This document shows, one piece after another, positions 21,386 through 33,482 of a DNA stretch of 64,000 bases (within the stretch, counting starts at the first letter, position 1; the number at the start of each line of letters is the position of its first letter). Origin of the DNA: Epiperipatus broadwayi. Taxonomy: Eukaryota; Onychophora; Udeonychophora; Euonychophora; Peripatidae. The notes below the pieces were generated by a model. The model was not told the DNA's origin. It ran no database searches and saw only the letters and a list, made by a program, of their open reading frames with translations. The stretch covers positions 248,001-312,000 of the forward strand of contig JAQFVV010006701.1 in the NCBI GenBank assembly GCA_028023455.1, in the 5' to 3' direction. The translations under genes were made by a program, and so were the position numbers.

Positions 21386-22370
21386 ATTATAAAATCAGTG
21401 TGAGTGAGTAACATTTTGAGGACTCTCTATTAGTTAATTATTTGACAATGAAATATCTGTATGGACTAATTACAATGTAAAAAAAGAAATGAGTGGGGAT
21501 ATTCCATTGTAATAACTAGAAATACATGTTAGCAGTGGTTTTTCTAGGTAATTCTAAACTTCTTGTTCTAATAGCTAAACAATACTTTTTTCTTTACTTA
21601 TAAACAAAAATTAACTCATAAGCATATTTAATTTAATACAGAATAGGTATATAAAATATAAACTGGTATTTACACAATGTATTTGTTCTAACTCTTCATA
21701 CTATAAAAATTTCTGTCTGAATTAAATCCATTTCTGACATTGGATTAAAAATTAAAAAAAAACAATTCCTTTTATTTCTGAAAAACTCATTACAAATAAG
21801 CTATTGTTTGGATATGATTGCAAATGGTTTAACTTGGGGGCTGATAATTAATAGTTCTCTGGCAAGATCACTATTAATATATTTCTCTAGTTATTGCATG
21901 ATATATGACAACTTATTGTTTTAATTACATTAGAATTAATTTGTCAAAATATTTAACTCAATATAAGTGCTTCTTTGGGAAAGAGTATTGATATTTATAA
22001 AATGCCAGAAAAGATGTAATCCTTCTAATTCCTCATACTTAAAAAATGTTTATGCATGAGTGTAAATCCATGTAAGATCTTGGGTTAGAAATAAAAGAAC
22101 ATTCTTTCTTTATTTCTAATGAAACTGAAAACAAAAAAGGCTTGGGTTTTCCTTGGTTTGAAGGCTGATAATCATAATTGACATGGAAATTAACCACACC
22201 CTTTTTTGTGTATACATATATTATTGTTCTTTTATATACAAGTGCCAAACCTTCTGAAATATATATTTTTTTACATATTTTATGTTTCAAAGATATGTCA
22301 TTGAGTGAAAATTTTAACATATATATACACTATAATTTGATCTATATATGTCAAATATTTTATGCTTATT
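21386..22370. other. A+T-rich stretch without recognised feature
   Basis: No feature recognised. Frames on both strands near 22,040-22,430 overlap each other and are composition-driven. Confidence 0.5.
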
Positions 22371-22762
22371 ACATTGACACTATCCACTTTAAAATAAATA
22401 TATTAATGATTATCATTAATCATGCATTAGAATAACAATTATTATATTGTTTCTGGACACAAATAATGTTTAATTTCAGATAAAGATTAATATAAAAAAC
22501 GTGGTGTCATTAACCCAACTTCATTTTTTTCCATGTGTCTATGATTTTAGTTATATTAGAAACTTCCATTGTATCTCACATTCTAGAAAAATCAGATAAA
22601 GTCATGTAAAAAAATAATGATCCCAAAGTTACTCTACATGGTAAACCAATACTTTTCACTTGAGACATATCACGTAGGTCGGAAAGTCATGACAATCTTC
22701 AGACTAATAAATGATTAATGGTAATCATTACCATATTTTCTTTAAAGTGGATAGTGTCAATA
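22371..22762. repeat. Inverted repeat pair, ~50 bp arms
   Basis: ATTGACACTATCCACTTTAA near 22,371 is mirrored by TTAAAGTGGATAGTGTCAAT at 22,742-22,761. Both arms continue inward through TATTAATGATTATCATTAAT-type sequence. The enclosed ~290 bp is unpaired, so this may be a MITE carrying a unique centre. Confidence 0.65.
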
Positions 22763-23519
22763 TTGGAAAAGCAGGAATTTTGGTACTTATAAATTAAGCT
22801 GAAGCCATTAGATATTGAGAAAATTGAACACATAATCAAGTCATGTGTAAGAGTTTGTGAATTAGCCACCTGAAATATATGGTTCCACACAAATGATCTC
22901 AGGGCTCATACATTTTTTCAAATATTTTTCTTTATATGTTTCAAAAATGTATTGAGAAATGAAAGTTTTAAATGTATACGTATATATTTACAGAATGTCA
23001 GTAGAAGATATGAATGTTTTGATTCCTTATATCCAGAGTTTAACAAACTTTTTAACATGAAGAGACATTTTGTTTAAATACCTCTCCCTCCACCAATAAA
23101 AAAACCACAACAAGAAAGAATGAAAAATAGGTCCATAAAAATTGAATTTCTAAATGGGTATGGAATTTCAATACCATAATATAACTGAATCTGTGTACAT
23201 CTTAACATAAAATTCTCTTAAAAATAAACAATCAAAAACAAAAAAATTATGTTGACAGTTTGATTTATTCATAAATATCTAATATTTAAACATTCATAAC
23301 ATACAATAACTGCTATTCTCTAGTAAGACTGAATTCATGAAACAATGTTATAAGGCACATTTTTCCTCTCCTAGAGTTATCAAAATATTTATTTACAAAT
23401 TACAAGAGGAAATAAAAAGGGGTTTATATTTATGATGATAAAAAGTGTCTCAAAATTGAGAACTAGGAGCCACATATGACTCACAAGATACAGTTTTCTG
23501 ACCCCTACCTATACCTATA

Positions 23520-24215
23520 AAAATAGTTGTCCAGGTTTAAAGCATTATAACAACTTGAGTTAAAAGTAAAATAAAATCTTTTTTTCTAAACTCAAGATAC
23601 AAGAGAAATTATAGATTATTGGATCAAACTTATTTAGCTTCAGGAATATCAATGAGTAATTGGTTTTGTAGCAACATCAAATTTAAAGTTATTCCTGATT
23701 GCTATATGATTATAATCCCATCCTTTTTCTTTGTTTATAATGCATAAATTTATGAAAATATTTGATTTAATAGATACAACTCTCTGGAGAATATGAATTG
23801 TATTTATAGGATGTGGAAAAAAATATGTGCCTCCTCTAAATCCTTACATCTATAAAATAACTGCTTGGTTTTAAAACTTTATAACAAATTGGGATTAGAA
23901 GTAAAAAATGAACTCTTTTCATCTAATTAAACTTAAGACAAAAGAGCTATTATAGATTATTAGAAAAAAAATGTTCATCCTCAGCATTGTCACTTAGTAA
24001 TTGGTAGTCTCCTAGCAGTATGAAAGATAAAGTTATCTCTCATTGTTTAATGGTTATAGGTTAATGAGATAACTTGTTTAGCCTCAGGGATTGCCAATAT
24101 AGTATTTAGAATCATCAAAATCTTCAAGTTATCTTTGTTTACATGGATATAATCTCCTTATTTCTATCTTTTATTATAATAACAATCCTTGGAAATATTT
24201 AATTTAATATAAGAA
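23520..24215 (+). repeat. Two diverged tandem copies of a ~340 bp unit
   Basis: Copy one (about 23,520-23,775) and copy two (about 23,858-24,215) share GGTTTAAAGC.TTATAACAA, TTAAAAGTAAAAT, GAAATTATAGATTATTGGA, AGTAATTGGT..TAGCA, AAAGTTATTCC and AAAATATTTGATTTAATA. A weaker relative (GTCAGTAATTGGATATCAAG) appears near 25,350. Origin unknown. Confidence 0.55.
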
Positions 24216-24245
24216 AGAGAAACAATGTATAACACTATCGGAACT

Positions 24246-24396
24246 CAGTATAAAATATTTGAAACACCCCATAGCTATATTGTTCTGGTCAAACTCCCCC
24301 TTTAAATAAATAAATGAAGCTAAAATTTGAGCTTTATTTATTTATTTTAAGAGGGAGTGGGGTTGAAATAATATTGCTATTGTATGTTTCAAATAT

Positions 24397-24398
<2 letters not shown>
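24246..24398. mobile_element. Small palindrome, MITE-like
   Basis: The arms are AAAATATTTGAAAC...TATTGTT...TCAAACTCCCCC and the complement GGGAGTGGGGTTGAAATAAT...GTTTCAAATATTTT. The centre is an AAATAAATAAA/TTTATTTATTT hairpin around TGAAGCTAAAATTTGAGC. It ends directly at the (TC)n/(TA)n microsatellite. Confidence 0.65.
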
Positions 24399-24475
<77 letters not shown>

Positions 24476-24476
24476 T
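24399..24476. repeat. (TC)n(TA)n microsatellite
   Basis: A TC run (24,399-24,418) passes directly into a long TA run. Frames reading Ile-Tyr or Arg-Glu repeats here are artefacts. Confidence 0.95.
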
Positions 24477-24591
24477 AACCCAACTCCCACTAAGAGACCC
24501 AACAACCCTGGGATGGGGACAATCCAAGAAAAATATAACCTTCTTGACATTTATCATAAATAAAAAAAACTTTAACTATGCACCTCTTAAT

Positions 24592-24636
24592 TTTATATAT
24601 ATATATATTGTGTGTGTGTGTGTGTGTGTGTGTGTA
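24592..24636. repeat. (TA)n(TG)n microsatellite
   Basis: Short TA run followed by a TG run. Confidence 0.93.
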
Positions 24637-25846
24637 AACAATAAAATGAAATCTTTCTTTGATAAAAGTTTTATATCGACCTCTGTATACATATTTAAAA
24701 AATATAAATAAGTTGTGTTTTGATACAATCATAACACATTTTCATCAGAATTATTTACTTTTTAAAAGTGTAGAAATTGTGTATATATAAACGCTTTTTT
24801 GTAACAGTACAAAGATGATATCTTTTTGCAGAATGTAGAGAGATATACATCTATTAATCTGATAATTATTATAACTGTGAATAGTATATAAAAAATATGT
24901 ATAACATTTTTATAATAGTACATTATTTTTTCACACATAGTGACTAATCTTCTTACTCTTTTAAACTGACTCAATATTGAAATGAAGGAAATAATTATGG
25001 TATTCGTACAATAATATCAATTGATATTGGAAGGCAATCTTAAACATTATAGCAACAAAGATGCTTCCAGGACCGATAAGTTATTCATTTTTTTTTTGGG
25101 ATAAATGATCTCTTGACAATTAAACATGCAATTTCCCCCATAACTTATAAAATTTGATGTATTTTAGTTCTGAAAATATTTATTTCTTATATGGATGCAT
25201 ATAAAAGGTCTCATGATAAAGAGATAGTATATATTTTTGCCATATCCCCAGCTGGAATTTCAAATTTAGGCCAACAGAAATTCTTTTCAAAATGCTTAGG
25301 ATTTTTTCTCTTATATAGCTGAGTCATAAACAGTCTACCTCACCAAGCAATGTCAGTCAGTAATTGGATATCAAGCTAACTTTAGCTAGAATCTCAAATC
25401 AACACATTCTGGAAGTTGTCAAGTCAGGTGATTGTGCCATATACTTTACTCTCCATCTACAAAGATCTATTGGAGATACATTTGGTCAATAGTGGGATAT
25501 TCATTAAAAAAAGCTATTGTATGTTGTGTGTGCACATATATGCAAGTAAAGATGATGGTAAATTTATTTTGAAAAATCTTCCTTTGCATAAAAAAGAATT
25601 AACAACTATTTTAACTTTCTGGTGCCATATGTAATGATGTATTTCGGCCATCAAAAGGCTCATCAAAATTAATAAGTGGCTATATTTATAGTAATAATTT
25701 TTAAATAATTGCTTACCACTAATTAAAGACAATAGCTTGACAATGTTATTGTATGATTACTTTTATATGTGCTACCTTTGTATTGAAAGTAGAAGCTTGA
25801 TAGTTTTAAACATCACTTATTTACAACTATCTCACTAATTATTGTA

Positions 25847-25848
<2 letters not shown>
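24637..25848. other. A+T-rich stretch without recognised feature
   Basis: Only weak similarity to the 23.5 kb tandem unit near 25,330-25,380; otherwise nothing seen. Confidence 0.5.
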
Positions 25849-25849
<1 letters not shown>

Positions 25850-25903
<54 letters not shown>

Positions 25904-25956
25904 TAATAATAATAATAATAATAATAATGATAATAATAATGATGATGATGATGATG

Positions 25957-26025
<69 letters not shown>

Positions 26026-26027
26026 TC
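25850..26027. repeat. (TAA)n microsatellite with TGA interruptions
   Basis: About 175 bp of TAA/TAATGA units with a GATGATGATGATGA block in the middle. The poly-Tyr/His frame on the minus strand is an artefact. Confidence 0.97.
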
Positions 26028-27980
26028 TTACATTAATAATATTATAATTACTATGTATTTTCACTTGGTCTAAGTAAGTATCTATTTATAAAAGTAAATA
26101 TTTTTTTTTTCACTTAAGCATTCGAAAACACTATCTTTAAACTAAAAAAAGAATGTTTTTATTATTTACTATCTTTGATAAAATGTATTTGAAAAATCAC
26201 AAAATCTAATAAGTAATACTAGAATTTCAAGTTAAAATTCCAATTTACCAACCTCAATTGATCGTCTTTTCTAAGGTAATAATTAATAAAAGGTTATTCT
26301 AAGAAATCCAATTTTCTGTTACTGAAAAGAATTAATGAGAAATAGAAAAAGAATAAGAAACCTTTAGAAAATTATAACCTAATTCAAAAATATCAACAAT
26401 AATCAATCTAATTTTTAAAATAAATATATTAGGTAAAAAAGGTGAAACAGTCTATAAATTGACCATTGCAGTGCAATGACCTGGGTAATAATACCTGTTA
26501 TAGTTAAATATTGATTGGAAAATAATTATTAGATATACTAATTTCCAGATAGTCAAGATTAGAGCAGTTTACTATTCGTGCTTTATTCTATAATTTGCAA
26601 AACTTATTCAAATATTCACTTATTAAACAATACTGATTGGTTAGCTAGCCTGATTATGAGAAATATACCTGAAATAAAATAAAACTAGTCTGGGAATACT
26701 GAATGAAATGCACTGGGTTGGAATTAAAGTGCACAACCTTTTATTGTCAATTGAGTCCTAAAGTTTACACTAGGTGGCATTGTTGTTGTGGATATTTTTT
26801 TTATAATTATTGAATTGTTAGTTGTGATTGTTAGAATTTTAACTCACCTATTGAAGTGGAATATCTTAGTAATACCATGATAATACACCCTTGATTATAG
26901 TTATATTATCTACTTTACATAGCACCCTGCATAAGCATTTTATTACATTTGATGTTCTAATTTTGAAATTATTGGATGAGGATTTTGAAAATATAAAAAT
27001 TATTTTAACCATACCTTCATAATAACTCCCTATATAACAATTTACTTCCATAGAATGTTTCACTTAGCTATCATTTTTATAGTAGTTATTCTTTTGTTTA
27101 GTATGCCAATTCCTTTCAATCTTTTCATAACTGGTATTTATTTTAGTTTTGTTTACTAGTTATATGACTATCAATTTTTAATACATTTCAAAAAATTTAA
27201 TAAAATTCCTATATATATATATAATTTAATCAAAAATTGAAAACAAATGAAACTGTCCAATGAAATGTATTTTCATTCCATAGTTTAAAAACTAATAAGA
27301 TATGAAAAAATGTCAATATCAAAATTTGATTTTTATTTTAAAAAACATATTAAAGTTTTAAAAAATTATATTTGTAAAATAATATTTATTGCCTGATTCA
27401 ACAAGATTAATCATATAAAGTAAACAAGTCACTCTTCAATTTATAAAGGTTCTTAAAATAAGTAATTATGATGTTTTTATTCGTATATTAAAACACTTTT
27501 TTCCCCTGTTGACTTTTTATGTTTTATAAACTCTTCAGAAATAAATATTGTTTTCTTATATAAGCTTAAAATGAAAAATTATATATAATTATTTTTATTA
27601 ATTTATGAGATTTGCCATTTGATATTATATATTAAAAATTATAACAGCCGTTAAATAATTCACTGTAGTACTTAGACTTTCCAATAGACTTTCTTAGAAA
27701 TTGTAAAAAAGACATTTATCATCAGGCTTTCCAATTATCAGGTAGTAAACACTTACATTTTTTGTAATACCTGCTTCATCTTTTAGCTAAGAATAGTTAG
27801 TTATATATCCATTTATAAACCAACATCGAATGATTTGTTGAATTATAGAAACATTAGCTATTTGAAAAAAAAAAAAAAGACTGCCAAAAAAATTTTCAAG
27901 TTTACTTATCATACCACCAAAAATTATGCGCTTTTATGCTTGTTAGAGAAACTATGTTTATTAATATTTATTTACGCTTA
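26028..27980. other. A+T-rich stretch without recognised feature
   Basis: No domain-bearing frame, RNA gene or transposon terminus seen. Confidence 0.55.
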
Positions 27981-28360
27981 GCGCTTTCAAAGCTTCATGG
28001 CTTCATATTCATAGCTGAGTGCAGTTGATAGTAATGAGGGGGGGGGTATTCTAATTTATGCTAATTGGTTAGGTGCTATGTATTTTATTTTGTTTAAATT
28101 TTGTTTGGATTAGTTTGTCCATCTTTTTGAAATGGCAAAATATGTGTCTTTTCTATTGATAGATTGAGTGTCATTATTTATGAAGTATGATAGATTGAGT
28201 GTCATTTATGAAGTATGCTTCCTTTATTTTACGCCTATGATCATTTCTCTCTCTGCATATCACTGTAGGGTTGGTAGGTTCGGATCTATGACCAATGGTC
28301 TTTTTATGATCCAAGAATGCTGATGTAGTCTCTTTGTTATTCAGTGCCCTTTTATACATA
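27981..28360 (-). pseudogene. GIY-YIG PLE fragment (family C): endonuclease C-terminal half and 3' flank
   Basis: Minus strand 28,359-28,174 reads SAFLDHKKTIGHRSEPTNPT, then VICRERNDHRRKIKEAYFIN. The ERN...RRKIKEA block is the conserved C-terminal helix with the metal-binding Glu, as in the 41.9 kb copy (ERNHSKRKIKEAIFI). The catalytic Tyr segment is missing, so it is 5' truncated. A short direct duplication (ATAGATTGAGTGTCATT...) lies at 28,160-28,207. Downstream at ~28,012-27,970 is AAGC-CAUGA-AGCUUU-GAAA-AGCGCU-A, a degenerate hammerhead with palindromic stem III. Confidence 0.7.
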
Positions 28361-28964
28361 TATGTGCTGGGATGCTAGGTTCAAATTCAGGTCAAAATTG
28401 TTTTAATATACATTTTAAAAAGTTATAACATTAGAAAAAGCATATAATTAAAATAAGAAAGTCAGACATTTTTGCTCTTTTAAATGCAATAAAAAATAGT
28501 AATAAATTTATCTTAAAATTAACATTTTAATTATTTTTGTATTTTATATATTTAACTACAGCTCTTTCTGTGATAAAAATTTGGAACTTTTAATATAAAT
28601 AAGCTAAATTTACAGTTTTTTTTTATTAGTCAAAACTAAGAATAAAGTTGATTTTAAAAATAAATGTAATATGAGTTATGTATAATAATTTGAAAAGATA
28701 TGATAGTACCTGATTAATAAATAGGTAAATGGCATTTTGTAATTATCTGGGAAACTTAAATGTTTTTAGATATGAATTGGGTACTATGTTGGAGACAACA
28801 AATGAGAATAATATATGAAAAAAATTAGGTGCACTATATTTTAATAAAGAATGTTATAAGGAAATTAAGAAATATTTGAAAAATTACATCATATGACTTA
28901 ATTCCAATAGTGTTAAACGTTTCTTGAAAAAATGTAATTCAATATAAATAATATGTACAACATG
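28361..28964. other. A+T-rich stretch without recognised feature
   Basis: Nothing recognised. Confidence 0.5.
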
Positions 28965-29815
28965 TATTCTAAGAAAAGCATGTTTTATACTTTAAAATAA
29001 AAATGTTAAATGCATCAATATAGCATGAGGAAGATGCTTTTGATAGTAGTCATACTCATAGTTATAATTATCCAAGAGGATTGTGAAATTTATAGAAATG
29101 ACTTACATAAAATTTGATTATAAGATGTAAATGAATTTATTTAAATGAGCAACTTTTTTGACAGGGGGATACAGAATTCTTTCTTGTTGATTGCATGTAT
29201 GTTGTTGTTGATATGCTAGACCTCTTTATCTTTGTGTTTACCATTGTTTCTTTCAGAGTAGACAATATTGGTGGAAGAGGGTTTAAAGCTGTGAATATGT
29301 TTGAACTCATGTTTGAGGAAAATAGATTTAATATTAGAGAAGGTTTCCCAAGTCAGGTATAAAATTATATGCAACAACACACACTGCAACACATTTTATT
29401 TTGGAGAGTAACATGTCAATCTTTATGCAAGAATTGAGCAGTACAAATATTAACACAGTGGAGATAAAACTAATACCGACATTAAATCTATTTTCCTTGA
29501 ACATGGGTCTAAACATTATAGCTTTGAATCCTCATCCACAAATATTGTTGGCTCTGAAAGAAATGATTCTAAATGCAAAGTTAAGGATTTCTAGCACATC
29601 ACCACAACATACATACAATCAGAAAGAATGAATCCTGTGTGTGCCCCTGTCAAAAAGTGGCTCATTTAAAGAAATTTATTTATATTTTACAAGTTTCACA
29701 ATTTTCCTGGATAATTATAGCTGAGTATGACTATTAGTTAGTCAAAAGCATGTTTAGCATATTATGTTCGTGTATTTAACATTTTTACTTTAAAGTATTA
29801 AACAGGCCTTTCTTA
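28965..29815. mobile_element. 850 bp palindrome, arms ~400 bp
   Basis: The outer ends pair TAAGAAAAGCATGTTTTATAC / TAAACAGGCCTTTCTTA-type sequence. Further blocks are GATGCTTTTGATAGTAGTCA / TGACTATTAGTTAGTCAAAAGC, TGAGCAACTTTTTTGACAGG / CCTGTCAAAAAGTGGCTCA, and ATAGATTTAAT / ATTAAATCTAT, closing near 29,385 on GTGTTGCAGTGTG-like sequence. Arms are diverged by point changes and small indels. Overlapping frames on both strands are reflections of the palindrome. No hammerhead core was found. Family unknown. Confidence 0.8.
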
Positions 29816-29849
29816 ATAAAAAACGTTGAATGTAATATAATGAGTATAG

Positions 29850-30600
29850 GCCACAAGAGAAAGCATTTAAAATCTCTATCTAGAATTATCCTTATCCCTA
29901 AACCAGTTTTGAGCTAATGGCTGTCATCAGTGAGTGCTAGGATATTTAGACACTAGTTTTAAAATACAAACTCAAGCCCAGCATTTATTGAATACTTAAT
30001 TATTAACTAGAAAATCTGAAACTTTCAGACATCTATATGTCTTCAAATCCAGTTATCTAACTTAAATATTCATATGGAACTGAATAAAATTCAGATCTAC
30101 CATATATTAATAGCCTTAGCAATATAACATTGCCAAAGCCTCATAAGCCAAACCATAATAGTAAGAAAACAAAGTCATACGTTATATAACTTAATATAAA
30201 TTGTATTTACAAATGTAATATAATGTGTAGCACTTATCAAAAAAGCTTATTCACAGCTATTAGCATGCTCAGTATATTACATGTGTAAATACAAGCTTAT
30301 TAAATTAAGTCACATGATGCATGACTTGATTTTCTTACTATTTATATTGAAGAACATATGATTTAAAGTATTACAATTATATTTACATGGATTATGTAAA
30401 AGTTGAGAGTATCAAAAATACTTTTATGTAGCAAGTTTTATATATATAAAATTAACAGAATTTATTACATCGCCAAAAAAAAATCAAGTCAGTTATCACA
30501 TGACTTAACTTAATAAGCTTGTTAAGAGCTTATTTTGCGAGCTCTATATAGAAAATTTATTACGTTATATATATAATAAGACAAGTGTGTAGAAAATGTA
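29850..30600 (-). mobile_element. Hammerhead-bearing foldback family D, copy 1 (diverged)
   Basis: Shares with 47.2-47.6 kb: AAGCCCAGCA.TT, TCTGAAA.TTTCAGACA, ATGTCTTCAAATCCA, CAGATC(A)ACCATATATTAATA and AGCAATATA. It also has AAGCTTATTAAATTAAGTCA (30,293 on) and the inverted TTAACTTAATAAGCTTGTTAAGAGCTTATTTTG..AGCTCTATAT (30,505-30,548). The hammerhead is at 29,895-29,937 on the minus strand. No open frame. Confidence 0.6.
29895..29937 (-). ncRNA. Hammerhead-like motif, family D copy 1
   Basis: CUGAUGA intact (29,924-29,930), C, stem II AGC-CAUUA-GCU, C, then AAAA instead of GAAA, stem III ACUGGU, U17. Stem I GCACUCA/UAGGGA is only partly paired. The 47.3 kb copy has the complementary good parts, so the family ancestor was probably consensus. 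Confidence 0.45.
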
Positions 30601-30609
30601 ATTTTACAC

Positions 30610-31190
30610 ATATATAATGGTGAGAGCTGGAATCATAACATAGTAAAATTAAGTAATAATTATGGAAAAGGCATACAATGAAACATTTCTAAGTATATAA
30701 TGATGTAAAATAGTACTAGAATTATTACCAGTAAAATCAATTGAAAGTGGAATAACAATTTGGATAATTGTGGTTTGTGTAGAAATGAATGAAACATTAC
30801 TGAATATTTATTTTTAAAATATAGAATGTTAAAAGAATGTTTGAATATATTATATGAAGATTATTAAGAAAACATAAAGAAAATCCAAAAGATAGACATA
30901 AATCTTCATGACAAAGATAAGAAAAATGAAAATCTGGTTTTCAATATTATTAAAACATTTTGTATTAAAATGGATTAGTATAAGAGATGAAGGTGAGTCA
31001 GTGGTGAAAAATTAGTTTGTTAATTGTAGATTGGAAAGAAGATAATAGAGGGGGAAAGCAGAATGGCATAGAAAGATATAAACTGTTTTCAAAATAAAGG
31101 AATGTTTCAATTGGTTAGCAGGGTTTCTAGGCCGAGTCTAAGCATAAACATTCTTACTTTGTTTAAGAAGCTATTTTATATTTCATCTGT
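30610..31190. other. A+T-rich stretch without recognised feature
   Basis: Nothing recognised. Locally purine-rich on the plus strand around 30,850-31,090. Confidence 0.5.
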
Positions 31191-31216
31191 GCTATATATA
31201 TATATATATATATATT

Positions 31217-31304
<88 letters not shown>

Positions 31305-31316
31305 TATATATATATA
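31191..31316. repeat. (TA)n microsatellite
   Basis: About 125 bp of TA with one CATATAT interruption near each end. Confidence 0.96.
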
Positions 31317-32609
31317 ATGTGCATTTAGAAAACCTTTTTTATTATATTTATCAAATTATCTCTATTTTGTTTCCAATTCTTAGCAACAAGTTATCAAAAT
31401 GTTTTGTTTAGAAGATTATTTTTTAATGTTAGGAAAAAAAGAAGTCAGTTTTGTGGCATTTTATTAATAAACATCCAATTAAAATCTTTCATTGAGTTTA
31501 CATTCCTTTTACTATTAATACTAATGAGTTATACTTGATCTTTATTAAAATCAATTTTATTGCAAGTAATTAGATGTTGTTTCAGATGTGATCTGGCATC
31601 CTCAAGTTAAAATGACTTTTTTCAGTGTAGAGCTTTAAAACTTATTTTAAATGCCAAAATAATTTCGAAGAGGTGAAATTATATTACCACATATCTTTTT
31701 ACCTATTACTTACAAGTATTCCTACTGTCTTTAATAACTTAGGTTGGTAATGGGTCTTATTACCATGAATCTCTTTTTTAGTATAATTGGACAATGGATT
31801 GGGGTATTTAAGCAATAATACATTCCAAATCATATTATAAAAAGTAAATATAATCAAATAGTTTGCTACTTGAGAAACCATGAGATTGATGATCACCAAA
31901 AAATAACGATTGAGCTGGAGTACAAATTTCATTTCTCAAATACATCACTTTGTCACTGGGCTAAGCCGTATAGGGTATTCTCAATCTTAAATTATATCAC
32001 CAGAAATACTAATTATTATTTTTTGTTTGTTTCTACAGGTTCAGGAATTCATATAAATCAAAAAAAACAATACCCAAATCCTACACTATGTTTTCTTTAT
32101 ATTCTGGTGTGAAAATGGCCCTATTCAATTAAAACTGATTGTTAGTGATAATAATTATTACAAAAAATAATTGATTTTATCTAAGATTACATAAAATTTA
32201 CATCTTTAGAAACAGCTGCTCTTTTATATTTAGTTAAAAAGACTTTTTCTACATCAAATGCTTCTATCTAAATTTATTGATTATTAATATTTTAAATCAA
32301 TTTCTACTACAAATTATATTAGTACTAGTATATAAATGCAACTTTGTTACGACCTTAATATTTTTTTATTTTAAAATCTGGGCTATTTTAATAACGTTTT
32401 TATTTTTTGATATATAAATAATATCTCCACTATATATAACGTTTCTTTTCTTTTCTAAATTTGATCTACAATACTTTAGAACACCTCCACAAACATTTCA
32501 CCTATTTATTCTTTCAAAAATTTATTTTGTATGGTACAAACTCATTAACTCAATTTATTGTCAATATTTGTTTCATTAAATGCGTTCTTTGTCAAGAGTC
32601 TTTTAATTA
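31317..32609. other. A+T-rich stretch without recognised feature
   Basis: Frames of 70-80 codons at 31,699-32,112 overlap on opposite strands and carry no recognisable domain. Confidence 0.5.
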
Positions 32610-32853
32610 TATGTGATAATATGTTGGATTATTTCCATCATCTATCAGTAAATGTTGAATGTATAGAAAATTTTAAACTTTATTTAAACTTTTCAAATAC
32701 AAACAACTTGTTAGTAGATTTGTGTGTTATTACTAACAAGTTGTTTGCATTTGAAAGGTTTAAATAAAGTTTAAAATTTCTATACATTCTACATATACAG
32801 ATCGATGATGGAAATATTCCAACATATTATCACATCTAATATACTATCATTAT
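32610..32853. mobile_element. Palindromic MITE, copy 2
   Basis: Arms of ~105 bp: GTGATAATATGTTGGATTAT, TTCCATCATC, TGTTGAATGTATAGAAA, AAACTTTATTTAAAC and CAAACAACTTGTTAGTA, with their complements, around a short GATTTGTGTGTTAT loop. Same family as 3,398-3,506, but longer and more complete. The 69-codon frame at 32,558-32,767 lies within it and is not a gene. Confidence 0.8.
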
Positions 32854-33204
32854 AAACCTGCAGGCAAATTCTTGTAATTATTTTTCTTCACACATTCTTA
32901 ATTATAAAAGAGGCTATTTTAAAAAAAGCTTTAAAATATTTTTAAACAAATATTATTCTGTTTTGTTCTTTTCCTAAACGTAACGGAAAAGAATAAACAT
33001 AACAATATTGTTTGTGATAAAGTTTCAATTTTTAAAATTATAATTTTAATGTGTTCTTTTCATAATCATAACAAAAAATGTGGGAAAAAACTAAGACTCT
33101 TTTCGATAGCCATATGTAATGGCTGAAATACTAGGCAACAAATTCCATTAATAAATTTTGATTCAAATAAAATAATAAATTTTTAAAAATACAATGTTTT
33201 TTTT

Positions 33205-33304
33205 TCATATATCATAGCATCGACCGGGACACGAACCCACATACCGTCTGCAACCAACTACTTGTTTGCAAGGCGGATGCGATGACCTCTCGGCTAACAA
33301 TGCT
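33205..33304 (-). repeat. tRNA-derived SINE, copy 1
   Basis: Minus strand: AGCATTG at 33,298-33,304 pairs perfectly (one G.U) with CGATGCT at 33,216-33,222 as an acceptor stem. TAGCCGAGAGG fits the A-box consensus exactly and GGTTCGTGTCC is one change from the B box. The body is 89 nt, long for a tRNA, and the anticodon arm is irregular. It ends GCTATGATATATGA followed by a run of A. A second copy (46,379-46,470, minus) has the same GATGCTATGA(C/T)A(C/T)ATGA-polyA tail, so this is a SINE and not a working tRNA. Confidence 0.7.
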
Positions 33305-33482
33305 TGACTAAAAATACATTTTGGTGAATGTTTATAGAGATATTGAAATATATATATATATAGAGAGAATTCTTTTATATGTATATTTTGTATATAGAAT
33401 AAACATTTTGATTTAGTAGAATATTGTCTACATGTATAATGTAACAATCCATCATGCTTATAACTTGTGCATATATATATAT
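33305..33482. other. A+T-rich spacer
   Basis: Ends in CATATATATATATTG, the same 15-mer that follows the second LTR copy (39,156-39,170). The segment TGTAACAATCCA near 33,440 repeats the first 12 bases of the inverted LTR copy. Confidence 0.4.

Noticed and set aside
25813-26064. Poly-Tyr/His frame
   Set aside because: Translation of the (TAA)n repeat on the minus strand.
29334-29631. Overlapping open frames on both strands (29,334-29,516 minus and 29,401-29,631 plus)
   Set aside because: Mirror images produced by the large palindrome; no domain signal.
33216-33304. Functional tRNA gene
   Set aside because: The acceptor stem is good, but the body is 89 nt with an irregular anticodon arm, and a sister copy shares a poly-A tail. 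SINE is the better reading.
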